A stretch of 23,191 nucleotides of DNA from contig UQXF01000049.1 of assembly GCA_900544905.1 (NCBI GenBank), positions 1 through 23,191 on the forward strand. Direction: 5' to 3'. Shown here piece by piece: positions 16,238 through 23,191 of this stretch. The position numbers and the translations under genes were made by a program. This DNA is from an uncultured Clostridium sp. (GTDB lineage: Bacteria; Bacillota; Clostridia; Lachnospirales; Lachnospiraceae). Under the pieces are notes generated by a model, which worked only from the letters and a program-made list of their open reading frames with translations, made no database searches and was not told where the DNA came from. Each line of letters begins with the position of its first letter. The first letter of the stretch is position 1.

Positions 16238-16870
16238 ATGAGTTACACAGAATTTAAGGGAAAAACAGTAGAAGAGGCAGTTACAGCAGCGTCAATAGAG
16301 CTTGGAATTATCAGCAGTGAATTAGAATATGAAGTAGTGGATAAGGGTTCTACCGGATTTTTGGGACTGGGTGCAAAGCCTGCTATTATAAAAGCAAAGA
16401 AAGCTGAGAAGGCTAAAACAATCGCGGATAAGACAAATGAATATCTGGAAGCTTTATTTAAGGCAATGGATATTGAAACGGAAATTACCATTGATTATGA
16501 TGAAGAAAACAATAATATGAATATTAATCTGGAAGGACCGGAAATGGGTATTCTGATTGGTAAGAGAGGACAGACCTTAGATGCCTTACAGTATCTGATT
16601 AGTTTGTTTGTGAATAAGGAAAGTGAATCCTATGTCCGTGTGAAGCTGGATACGGAAAATTATCGTGCAAGAAGAAAAGATACTTTAGAGAACCTGGCTA
16701 AGAATATTGCATTTAAGGTTAAGAGAAGCAGAAGAAGTGTTACTCTTGAGCCTATGAATCCATATGAGAGAAGAATTATTCATTCTGCATTACAAAATGA
16801 TAAATATGTGGCAACCAGAAGCGAGGGTGAAGAGCCTTACCGCAAAGTAGTTGTATATTTGAAGAAATAA
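16238..16870 (+). CDS. jag: Jag/KhpB (EloR) RNA-binding protein
   Basis: This 210-residue protein has the three-domain order of Jag (also KhpB or EloR): a Jag-N domain (3-51, FKGKTVEEAVTAAS through GSTGFLGLGAKPA), a type II KH domain with GKRG loop at 108-111, and an R3H domain with NPYERRIIHSAL at 174-185. The domain binds single-stranded nucleic acid. In streptococci the protein regulates cell elongation and peptidoglycan synthesis with KhpA. It follows yidC by 14 bp with an AAGGAGG site, as in most Firmicutes, and is the last gene of the rpmH operon. Confidence 0.95.
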   Translation: MSYTEFKGKTVEEAVTAASIELGIISSELEYEVVDKGSTGFLGLGAKPAIIKAKKAEKAKTIADKTNEYLEALFKAMDIETEITIDYDEENNNMNINLEGPEMGILIGKRGQTLDALQYLISLFVNKESESYVRVKLDTENYRARRKDTLENLAKNIAFKVKRSRRSVTLEPMNPYERRIIHSALQNDKYVATRSEGEEPYRKVVVYLKK

Positions 16871-16893
16871 GGGAAGAGAATATGAATGGAGAG

Positions 16894-16938
16894 GTGGGAA
16901 GATTCATCTGAGTAAATGAATCTTTCCACTATTTTTTT
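16894..16938 (+). terminator. Intrinsic terminator of the rpmH-jag operon
   Basis: A 14-bp stem (16894-16907 with 16916-16929, one G-T pair) and an 8-base loop are followed by TATTTTTTT. It starts 24 bp past the jag stop and should end the operon. Confidence 0.93.
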
Positions 16939-17127
16939 AATATATGAAAAAGGTTATTGCAATTTCAGAAAATTAATTACACTTATTTATGAAAAATAAT
17001 TTCTATACACATTTTGAAAAGTAGAGTATAATAAATTTTAATTGTAAAGATTGAAAAATAGTATGAAATGAATTTTATTTAATTGATATTTATGAAAAGA
17101 ATAAGAAAAATCAGAAGGGTAAGAGAT
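16939..17127 (+). promoter_or_regulatory. Probable mnmE promoter region
   Basis: After the jag terminator this AT-rich stretch carries TATAAT at 17027-17032. TATACA at 17004-17009, 17 bp upstream, is a four-of-six match to a -35 box. The leader would be about 90 bases. I see no other gene or RNA here. Confidence 0.55.
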
Positions 17128-18525
17128 ATGATAAAATTTTCAGATACCATAGCTGCCATTGCAACGGGAATGAACCAGGGTGGAATTGGAGTTATTCGTG
17201 TAAGTGGTGAACATGCAATTAAAATAGCAGATTCTGTTTTTGTTCCAAAGAAAAGAGGAAAAGAGATTCATAATCTGGAATCTTATACGGCTGCTTATGG
17301 AAATATTGTGGACAGAATTTATGGAAAAGAGGAACAAATTATTGATGAGGTAATTGTTCTGGTAATGAAGGCGCCTTCCACCTATACGAAAGAAGATGTT
17401 GTGGAGATTGACTGTCATGGAGGTGTACAGGTAATGAAACAGATTCTTCATTTATTGATAAAAAATGGTGCAAGACTGGCAGAACCCGGTGAATTTACAA
17501 AACGTGCATTTTTAAATGGAAGGATTGATTTATCCCAGGCGGAATCAGTTATGGATTTGATATCCGCAAAGAGTAATTTGGCGGCAAAGACTGCTGTTTC
17601 CCAATTGAAGGGAAGCTTACGAAAAAAGATAGAAAAATTACGTGGTGAACTGATTCACAATATTGCTTATATTGAATCTGCTTTGGATGACCCGGAGCAT
17701 TACAGCTTAGATGGATTTGATGATGAATTAGATATACTGCTTAGTAATATGGAACAGGAGATTTTCCATCTGATACAGACTGCAGAGGACGGAAAGATAA
17801 TGAAAGAGGGAATCCAGACGGTAATTCTTGGAAAGCCCAATGCGGGAAAATCTTCTGTATTGAATGTGCTGATGGGAAAGGAGCGTGCCATTGTAACGGA
17901 TATAGCAGGGACAACAAGAGATACGCTGGAAGAATTTATATCCATTAATGGGATTCCTTTAAATATTGTGGATACTGCCGGAATCCGGGATACAGAGGAT
18001 GTGGTGGAGCGGATTGGTGTAGATAAATCTTTAGAAGCAATGGAAAAAGCTGATTTGATTTTATATATTGTAGATGCCTCTGTTCCATTGGATGAAAATG
18101 ATTTTCAGATTATGGAATCGATTAAGGAAAAGCAGGTTATTATTCTGCAAAACAAATCTGATTTAAAAAGTGTGGTAACAACAGAAGAAGTATTATCACA
18201 TTTAGACAAGACAATCATTGATATCAGTGCCAAAGAGCAGACAGGCTTTGAAGTATTTTATAAAGAATTAAATGATATGTTTTTTCATGGAAGCTTATCC
18301 TATAATGATGAAATCTATATTACAAACATGCGTCATAAGGAGGCTTTGGAGAAAGCGCTTTCTTCTATTAAAATGGTACGGCAGAGCATTGCAGATGGTA
18401 TGCCGGAGGATTTTTATTCCATTGATTTGATGGCGGCATACGAAAGGCTTGGATATATTATCGGAGAGTCGGTGGAAGATGATTTGGTTGATACGATATT
18501 TAAAGAATTTTGTATGGGAAAATGA
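17128..18525 (+). CDS. mnmE: tRNA modification GTPase MnmE
   Basis: This 465-residue GTPase works with MnmG to add a carboxymethylaminomethyl group at C5 of the wobble uridine (U34) in several tRNAs, using a tetrahydrofolate one-carbon unit. The N-terminal folate domain starts SDTIAAIATGMNQGGIG. The G domain has G1 GKPNAGKS (235-242), GTTRDT (261-266), G3 DTAG (282-285) and G4 NKSD (342-345). The C-terminus is FCMGK with catalytic Cys462. The frame is open back to ATG 17083, but residues coded there are basic and not family-like. The ATG at 17128 has AGAAGGG eight bases upstream and matches the usual N-terminus, so I use it. It has its own promoter, unlike a full rnpA-mnmG operon. Confidence 0.95.
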   Translation: MIKFSDTIAAIATGMNQGGIGVIRVSGEHAIKIADSVFVPKKRGKEIHNLESYTAAYGNIVDRIYGKEEQIIDEVIVLVMKAPSTYTKEDVVEIDCHGGVQVMKQILHLLIKNGARLAEPGEFTKRAFLNGRIDLSQAESVMDLISAKSNLAAKTAVSQLKGSLRKKIEKLRGELIHNIAYIESALDDPEHYSLDGFDDELDILLSNMEQEIFHLIQTAEDGKIMKEGIQTVILGKPNAGKSSVLNVLMGKERAIVTDIAGTTRDTLEEFISINGIPLNIVDTAGIRDTEDVVERIGVDKSLEAMEKADLILYIVDASVPLDENDFQIMESIKEKQVIILQNKSDLKSVVTTEEVLSHLDKTIIDISAKEQTGFEVFYKELNDMFFHGSLSYNDEIYITNMRHKEALEKALSSIKMVRQSIADGMPEDFYSIDLMAAYERLGYIIGESVEDDLVDTIFKEFCMGK

Positions 18526-18559
18526 TTATTTGTTGGAATATCATATGGAGGAATAGCAG

Positions 18560-20527
18560 ATGAATACAATAGAAGAAACATATGATGCAATTGTGGTTGG
18601 AGCAGGACATGCCGGCTGTGAGGCAGCTTTAGCACTGGCAAGAATGGGACAGGAGACAATTATATTTACCGTCAGTATGGACAGTGTAGCAATGATGCCA
18701 TGTAATCCCAATATAGGAGGCTCCTCAAAGGGACATCTGGTCCGGGAAATTGATGCCTTAGGAGGGGAAATGGGTAAAAATATCGACAAAACCTATATCC
18801 AGTCCAAAATGCTTAATAAATCAAAGGGTCCTGCTGTACATTCTCTCCGTGCCCAGGCAGACAAGGCGGAATATACAAGGCAGATGCGTATGACCATGGA
18901 GAATACAGAGCATCTGACATTACGGCAGGCAGAAGTAACAGAGCTGTTATTTGATGAAAATAATATTATATCCAAAAACATAGATAAAGAAAAAATGAAC
19001 GTATTTCAGGGAGAGAACAGGCAGAAGATAAGGGGTGTCCGCACAAAATCCGGAGCTTCTTATTTTGCAAAATGTGTCATTCTCTGTACTGGAGTATATT
19101 TGAAAGCCAGATGTATTTATGGGGATGTGGTGAACCACACGGGTCCAAATGGATTATCTGCTGCCAATTATTTATCGGATTCCATGTTAAATGCCGGAAT
19201 CCCTCTGCGCCGTTTTAAAACCGGGACACCGGCAAGAATCGATAAGAGAAGCATTGATTTCTCAAAAATGGAAGAACAAAAGGGAGATGAAACTATTGTA
19301 CCATTTTCCTTTACCAATACAGAAGAAGATATTAAAAGAGAACAGGTCAGCTGTTATCTTACTTATACTAATGAGGAAACACATAATATTATCCGGAGTA
19401 ACATTGACCGTTCCCCTCTGTTTTCAGGAGCAATTGAGGGAACAGGTCCCAGATATTGTCCTTCTATTGAAGATAAGGTAATGAAATTTGCGGATAAGGA
19501 CCGTCATCAGGTGTTTGTGGAGCCGGAGGGAGAATTTACCAATGAGATGTATATTGGCGGTATGAGCTCTTCATTGCCGGAGGATGTGCAGTATGCAATG
19601 TACCGGAGTGTACCGGGTCTGGAAAATGCAAGGATTGTGAGAAATGCTTACGCTATTGAATATGACTGTATCAGCGCATTGCTGTTAAAGCCATCCCTGG
19701 AATTTAAGGATGTGGAAGGTTTATTCAGTGCGGGACAGATGAATGGAAGCTCCGGTTATGAGGAGGCGGCTGCACAGGGATTAATGGCAGGAATCAATGC
19801 GGCGAGAAAGCTGCAGGGAAAAGAACCGGTAGTGTTAGACCGGTCACAGGGATATATCGGGGTACTGATTGATGACCTGGTGACAAAGGAGACCAGGGAG
19901 CCTTACCGGATGATGACCTCCCGTGCAGAATACCGTTTACTGCTTCGCCAGGATAATGCAGATTTGCGCCTTACGGATATTGGATATGAAATTGGATTGA
20001 TTGATGAGGAGAGATATCAACATTTCTGCAAAAAAAGAGAAATGATAGAAGAGGAAGTAGCAAGATTATCAGAGACTATGGTGGGTGCGAATAAGGCAGT
20101 ACAGTCATTTTTAGAGGAAAATGGAAGTACCACCTTAAAAACAGCTGCCTCTTTGGCAGATTTAATCAAACGTCCTGAGCTTTCCTATGAACAGCTTGCG
20201 CCAATTGATACAGACAGGGAAAAAATTTACCAGGAGAATGAAACCTTGTGGAACAGTCCTTTTGCAAAGGATATTATAGAGCAGATTAATATTGAGTTAA
20301 AGTATGACGGATATATAAAGCGTCAGCGCTCCCAGGTAGAGCATTTTAAGAAGCTGGAGAAAAAGAGGATTCCTGTGGATATTGATTATGAAAATGTGCA
20401 TAATCTTAGAAAAGAAGCAAGGCAGAAATTAAATGAAATTCGGCCGGAGAATATCGGACAGGCTTCAAGAATATCGGGAGTGTCACCGGCAGATATATCG
20501 GTGTTGATGATATATTTAAATGTGTGA
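18560..20527 (+). CDS. mnmG: tRNA uridine-5-carboxymethylaminomethyl modification enzyme MnmG
   Basis: This 655-residue FAD-dependent partner of MnmE (GidA) has the FAD-binding VVGAGHAGCEAA at 12-23, MMPCNPNIGGSSKGHL with Cys48, and GPRYCPSIEDK with Cys300, the two conserved cysteines. YRLLLRQDNADLRL and the C-terminal ISGVSPADISVL are typical. It is somewhat longer than the usual 620-630 residues. A Lys/Asn-rich insertion at about 133-158 in the loop before KCVILCTGVYLK accounts for this. The ATG at 18560 has a GGAGG site eight bases upstream, 34 bp after mnmE, so the two are co-transcribed. The gene expected next, rsmG, is absent. Confidence 0.96.
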   Translation: MNTIEETYDAIVVGAGHAGCEAALALARMGQETIIFTVSMDSVAMMPCNPNIGGSSKGHLVREIDALGGEMGKNIDKTYIQSKMLNKSKGPAVHSLRAQADKAEYTRQMRMTMENTEHLTLRQAEVTELLFDENNIISKNIDKEKMNVFQGENRQKIRGVRTKSGASYFAKCVILCTGVYLKARCIYGDVVNHTGPNGLSAANYLSDSMLNAGIPLRRFKTGTPARIDKRSIDFSKMEEQKGDETIVPFSFTNTEEDIKREQVSCYLTYTNEETHNIIRSNIDRSPLFSGAIEGTGPRYCPSIEDKVMKFADKDRHQVFVEPEGEFTNEMYIGGMSSSLPEDVQYAMYRSVPGLENARIVRNAYAIEYDCISALLLKPSLEFKDVEGLFSAGQMNGSSGYEEAAAQGLMAGINAARKLQGKEPVVLDRSQGYIGVLIDDLVTKETREPYRMMTSRAEYRLLLRQDNADLRLTDIGYEIGLIDEERYQHFCKKREMIEEEVARLSETMVGANKAVQSFLEENGSTTLKTAASLADLIKRPELSYEQLAPIDTDREKIYQENETLWNSPFAKDIIEQINIELKYDGYIKRQRSQVEHFKKLEKKRIPVDIDYENVHNLRKEARQKLNEIRPENIGQASRISGVSPADISVLMIYLNV

Positions 20528-20566
20528 ATTAGCAGGATATTTTATAATGAAAATGGGGGTAATCAT

Positions 20567-21886
20567 TTGTTGCAGGAAAGTAACAGAGTAGAATTTAAAG
20601 AAAAATTAAATGATAAGCTGGAAAAAGAAATTGTTGCATTCTTAAATAATAAAGAAGGCGGAATTTTATATATAGGTTTAGATGATAAAGGTAATCCAAT
20701 AAAAAATGAAAATTTAGATGAAATACAGTTAAAAGTAGCAGATAGAATAAAAAATAATATTCTTCCATCTCCGTTAGGATTATTTGATATTGTAATTGAA
20801 GAAATAGATAATGTTGAAATTATCAAAGTTTTGATTTCCAGTGGTTTAGAAAAGCCTTATTATATAAAAAATAAGGGAATGTCGCCAAATGGTTGTTATA
20901 TAAGGTTAGGTTCATCTACCCAGCCTATGAGTACGTCATTAATTGATGAATATTATGGAAAACGAATTCATACTACTTTAAGAAATATAATATCTCCAAG
21001 ACAAGATTTAACATTTGCTCAATTGAGGATTTATTATCAGGAACGTGGATTTGAATTAAATGAAAATTTTGCTAATAGTCTGGAATTATTGACACCAGAT
21101 GGAAAATATAATTATGTGGCATATTTGTTAGCTGATGAAAATGCTGTTTCTATCAAAGTAGCAAAATATGAGGGTGCAGATAAAGTTAATTTAATAGAAA
21201 ATGAAGAATATGGGTATTGTTCTTTAATTAAAGCAACAAATAATGTTCTGGAAAAGATGAAAATTGAAAATATAACAAGGACAAAGGTTACCAGTTCAAA
21301 GCGCTTAGAAAAAAATTTAATTGAACCTCTTGCATTAAGAGAAGCTCTTATTAATGCTATTGTTCACAATGATTATTCAAACGAAATACCACCTGTATTT
21401 GAGATTTTTAATAATTGTGTTGTTTTGACATCCTACGGTGGTTTGATTTCTGGTCAAAGTAAAGAAGATTTTTTCAGCTGTAGCAGTATGCCACGTAACC
21501 GTGAGTTAATGAGAGTATTTAAAGATTTAGGATTAGTAGAACAATTAGGTTCAGGTATGAGTCGTATTCTTAATTCCTATGATAAAGATATATTTGAAAT
21601 ATCAGAGCATTTTATAAAAGTGATTTTTCCTTTTGAAAAAGAGAATAAAAAATCTAATTTAAAAAATGGCGATGAAAATGGCAATGAAAATGGCGATGAA
21701 AATGGCGATGAAAATAGAATATTAAATATAATTAAAACAAATCCATATATGACAGCAAATAAAATGAGTGGTTATTTAAATATGAGTACACGGAAGATAA
21801 GCCGTATTATAAAAAAATTAAAAGAATCAGGAAAAATTGAAAGAGTAGGTTCTGATAGAAAGGGTTATTGGAAAATTAACGAATAA
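20567..21886 (+). CDS. AlbA_2 / GHKL-ATPase-like winged-helix regulator
   Basis: This 439-residue protein begins with an AlbA_2 (Schlafen AAA_4-like) domain: ESNRVEFKEKL at 4-14 and NNKEGGILYIGLDDKG at 27-42, to about 120. A HATPase_c_4 region follows at about 250-340: LREALINAIVHNDYS (257-271) is the ATP-binding N-box type motif, then SYGGLISG and LGLVEQLGSGMSRI. A low-complexity linker of four NG(D/N)E units lies at 367-382. A winged helix ends it (385-437). Such proteins act as transcription regulators or in host-defence/accessory loci; the role here is unknown. The start is a TTG at 20567 with a GGGGG site seven bases upstream. No in-frame ATG is near. The gene is visibly AT-richer than mnmG before it, a hint of transfer. 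Confidence 0.85.
   Translation: MLQESNRVEFKEKLNDKLEKEIVAFLNNKEGGILYIGLDDKGNPIKNENLDEIQLKVADRIKNNILPSPLGLFDIVIEEIDNVEIIKVLISSGLEKPYYIKNKGMSPNGCYIRLGSSTQPMSTSLIDEYYGKRIHTTLRNIISPRQDLTFAQLRIYYQERGFELNENFANSLELLTPDGKYNYVAYLLADENAVSIKVAKYEGADKVNLIENEEYGYCSLIKATNNVLEKMKIENITRTKVTSSKRLEKNLIEPLALREALINAIVHNDYSNEIPPVFEIFNNCVVLTSYGGLISGQSKEDFFSCSSMPRNRELMRVFKDLGLVEQLGSGMSRILNSYDKDIFEISEHFIKVIFPFEKENKKSNLKNGDENGNENGDENGDENRILNIIKTNPYMTANKMSGYLNMSTRKISRIIKKLKESGKIERVGSDRKGYWKINE
21665..21712 (+). repeat. In-frame 12-bp tandem repeat, four copies
   Basis: Four copies of AATGGCGATGAA (one with GCAATG) encode NGDE, NGNE, NGDE, NGDE and a partial fifth AAT follows. Because the unit is four codons, slippage would change linker length without breaking the frame. 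Confidence 0.92.
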
Positions 21887-21905
21887 TATAGAAAGGGGCA
21901 GTATC

Positions 21906-22376
21906 ATGAAAATCCGCAGAGCAGAAGAAAAAGATATGAATGGAATCAATAAACTACTCTGCCAGGTTTTAATGGTTCATCATAATGGCAGACCGGATTT
22001 ATTTAAGGGAAATGTAAAAAAATATACGGATAAGGAATTGTTAGAAATTATCAAGAATGATACAAAACCAATTTTTGTTGGAGTAGATGATAATGATACT
22101 GTTCTTGGCTATGCTTTTTGTGTATTTCAACAGCATGTGGAGGATAATATTTTAACGGATATAAAAACTTTATATATTGATGATTTGTGTGTGGATGAGA
22201 ATAGCAGGGGGCAGCATATTGGCAGACAGTTATATGAATATGTTCTGGCATTTGCAAAGGAAAGTGGTTGTTACAATGTTACCCTCAATGTGTGGAGCTG
22301 TAACGAAAATGCAATGAAATTCTATGAAAAATGTGGACTTGTACCACAAAAGATTGGAATGGAAAAGATATTATAG
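21906..22376 (+). CDS. GNAT family N-acetyltransferase
   Basis: This 156-residue protein has the GNAT fold. The acetyl-CoA pyrophosphate loop is SRGQHIGRQL at 100-109 (R/Q-x-x-G-x-G/A type). Beta4 is TLYIDDLCVDE at 88-98 and the C-terminal block NVWSCNENAMKFYEKCGL at 128-145 is typical. It transfers an acetyl group from acetyl-CoA to an amine, and the acceptor is unknown. The ATG at 21906 has a GAAAGGGG site about seven bases upstream, 19 bp after the AlbA_2-type gene. It is followed 16 bp later by the XRE regulator, so these three may share a transcript. Confidence 0.9.
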   Translation: MKIRRAEEKDMNGINKLLCQVLMVHHNGRPDLFKGNVKKYTDKELLEIIKNDTKPIFVGVDDNDTVLGYAFCVFQQHVEDNILTDIKTLYIDDLCVDENSRGQHIGRQLYEYVLAFAKESGCYNVTLNVWSCNENAMKFYEKCGLVPQKIGMEKIL

Positions 22377-22392
22377 CGGGGGTTACTATCAG

Positions 22393-22812
22393 ATGACATT
22401 TGGTAATCGTTTATATGAATTAAGAAAAAACTCCGGATTATCACAGGAGGAATTAGCTGAACTATTGGATGTATCCAGGCAGTCTGTCTCAAAATGGGAA
22501 TCGGATAAGGGATATCCGGAAATGACCAGATTAATTTTCTTAAGTGATTATTTCGGTGTTTCTTTGGATTATCTGATGCGTGGAGAGGAAAAGGAAGAAT
22601 TATCAGAACAGGAAAAGGAATCATTAGAATATCATACAGATACTTTAATGAACAGGATTCAGATTTTTTTAACGAATTTAAATGATAAACAGAAGAAAAA
22701 ATTACAATTATTATACGTATTGATTATTCTGGTTCTGGTGGGAATATTATATTTGATTTCATATGAATTAGGGTATCATTTTGGAAGATTTTTATATAAT
22801 ATAACACATTAA
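22393..22812 (+). CDS. XRE-family regulator with C-terminal membrane helix
   Basis: This is a 139-residue protein. Residues 3-62 form an XRE/HTH_3 helix-turn-helix (FGNRLYELRKNSGLSQEE, LLDVSRQSVSKWE at 25-37). A Glu/Lys-rich linker follows, then a hydrophobic segment at about 104-124 (LLYVLIILVLVGILYLIS), which would anchor the regulator in the membrane. This layout is common in Clostridia and Bacilli. The frame is open back to 22324, but that would overlap the GNAT gene and is not HTH-like. The ATG at 22393 begins exactly at the domain, 16 bp after the GNAT stop, with a GGGGG stretch ten bases upstream. DNA target and signal are unknown. Confidence 0.88.
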   Translation: MTFGNRLYELRKNSGLSQEELAELLDVSRQSVSKWESDKGYPEMTRLIFLSDYFGVSLDYLMRGEEKEELSEQEKESLEYHTDTLMNRIQIFLTNLNDKQKKKLQLLYVLIILVLVGILYLISYELGYHFGRFLYNITH

Positions 22813-22883
22813 TTAAAGCGCAACTGGAAGTTTACATACCTGCAACAATATGTTGATAGCCTTTTCTATTCTATTTTTATAAG

Positions 22884-22925
22884 ATAATCTTGTCAGTCAG
22901 AAAGTGATTGACAGGATTATTTTTT
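22884..22925 (+). terminator. Intrinsic terminator after the XRE gene
   Basis: A 16-bp stem (22884-22899 with 22905-22920, two G-T pairs) around the loop GAAAG is followed by TTTTT. It lies about 70 bp past the XRE stop. It also sits directly before the next small gene's ribosome binding site (GGAGG at 22928-22932), so it could act as an attenuator if that gene is read from a promoter upstream of it. Confidence 0.92.
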
Positions 22926-22941
22926 ATGGAGGAAAATATTT

Positions 22942-23121
22942 ATGGATAAGGCAATTTATAAAACAGATTATTTTACATTTTCAATTTTTTCAGCAGAAAG
23001 ATTTAATAAAAAGCTTCAGGAGGTTATTGATAAAAATGCAGAAGACGGATGGAAGCTTCATTCATGGAATATTTTAACTCTGGCGGAATTCTGTTCTTTG
23101 ATTTTTTATAAGGAAATTTAG
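22942..23121 (+). CDS. Small DUF4177-like protein
   Basis: This 59-residue protein is too short for many ORF callers, but GGAGG at 22928-22932 with nine bases to ATG 22942 supports it. The pattern of an N-terminal beta-strand, a helix FNKKLQEVIDKNAEDGWKL (21-39) and a final hydrophobic strand resembles the DUF4177 family of small proteins of unknown function. It ends in TAG 21 bp before the adapter. Its promoter is unclear: TTGATA at 22853-22858 and a TATAAG-like element near 22878 are spaced too widely to be convincing. The family match is by eye only. Confidence 0.65.
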   Translation: MDKAIYKTDYFTFSIFSAERFNKKLQEVIDKNAEDGWKLHSWNILTLAEFCSLIFYKEI

Positions 23122-23142
23122 ATGCAATTGGTATTGCAATAG

Positions 23143-23191
23143 CTGTCTCTTATACACATCTCCGAGCCCACGAGACTCGACGTCATCTCGT
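23143..23191 (-). other. Nextera adapter with index and P7 start at contig end
   Basis: Bases 23143-23176 are the reverse complement of the 34-base adapter found at the start. Bases 23177-23184 (TCGACGTC) fill the i7 index slot, and ATCTCGT at 23185-23191 is the start of the P7 flow-cell sequence. The start of the window ends its index with CGA, consistent with the same index read in reverse. This is library artefact, not genome. Confidence 0.97.

Noticed and set aside
17083..17127. Longer MnmE N-terminus from ATG 17083
   Set aside because: The 15 extra basic residues are not family-like, and ATG 17128 has a well-spaced AGAAGGG site.
21665..21712. CRISPR-like repeat array
   Set aside because: The 12-bp units have no spacers and lie inside a coding frame.
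22324..22392. Extended start of the XRE regulator within the GNAT gene
   Set aside because: The extra residues are not HTH-like and lie in another frame of the GNAT coding region; ATG 22393 begins exactly at the domain.

Overview
The window is a low-GC chromosomal contig around a bacterial replication origin, most likely from a gut-type Clostridia of the family Lachnospiraceae. This rests on gene order (dnaA-dnaN-yaaA-recF-gyrB-gyrA on one side, rpmH-rnpA-yidD-yidC-jag-mnmE-mnmG on the other), strong AGGAGG-type ribosome binding sites, a split two-subunit class I fumarase, and a Csp-like S8 peptidase without signal peptide. The genus cannot be fixed from the sequence alone. Both extreme ends are not genome: bases 1-37 and 23143-23191 are Illumina Nextera (Tn5) library adapter in inverted orientation, so native sequence runs from about 38 to 23142.

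Left arm (about 38-13588, all minus strand, read leftward away from the origin): dnaA, an intergenic origin half with DnaA boxes, a GGGG block and DnaA-trios, then dnaN, an unknown 100-residue two-helix membrane protein, the S4-domain protein yaaA, recF, gyrB and gyrA, ending at a clear intrinsic terminator. Beyond it lie a cytosolic S8 (subtilisin-like, Csp-type) peptidase, and a probable operon of a Cof-type HAD phosphatase with the alpha and beta subunits of an Fe-S fumarate hydratase.

Origin (13589-14060 and 11928-12220): a bipartite arrangement flanking dnaA, as in Bacillus subtilis. The upstream half has three exact DnaA boxes within 32 bp plus divergent sigma-A promoters for dnaA and rpmH; the downstream half carries the probable unwinding element.

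Right arm (14016-20527, all plus strand): rpmH, rnpA, yidD, yidC and jag form one transcription unit for ribosomal protein L34, RNase P, membrane-protein insertion and an RNA-binding cell-envelope regulator, ending in a strong terminator at about 16938. mnmE and mnmG, which together modify the wobble uridine of tRNAs, follow from a separate likely promoter. Between rpmH and rnpA there is a terminator followed by two tandem hairpins that differ by compensatory base changes.

Right end (20528-23142): the expected next gene, rsmG (gidB), is absent. Instead there is an accessory cluster: an AlbA_2/GHKL-ATPase/winged-helix regulator with a 12-bp in-frame tandem repeat, a GNAT acetyltransferase, a membrane-anchored XRE regulator, a strong terminator, and a 59-residue DUF4177-like gene. 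I saw no CRISPR array, insertion sequence, rRNA or tRNA. The most notable points are the origin architecture, an isoleucine at the quinolone-resistance position of GyrA, the covarying hairpins, the unknown membrane protein inside the dnaA operon and the accessory cluster that interrupts the usual origin gene order.
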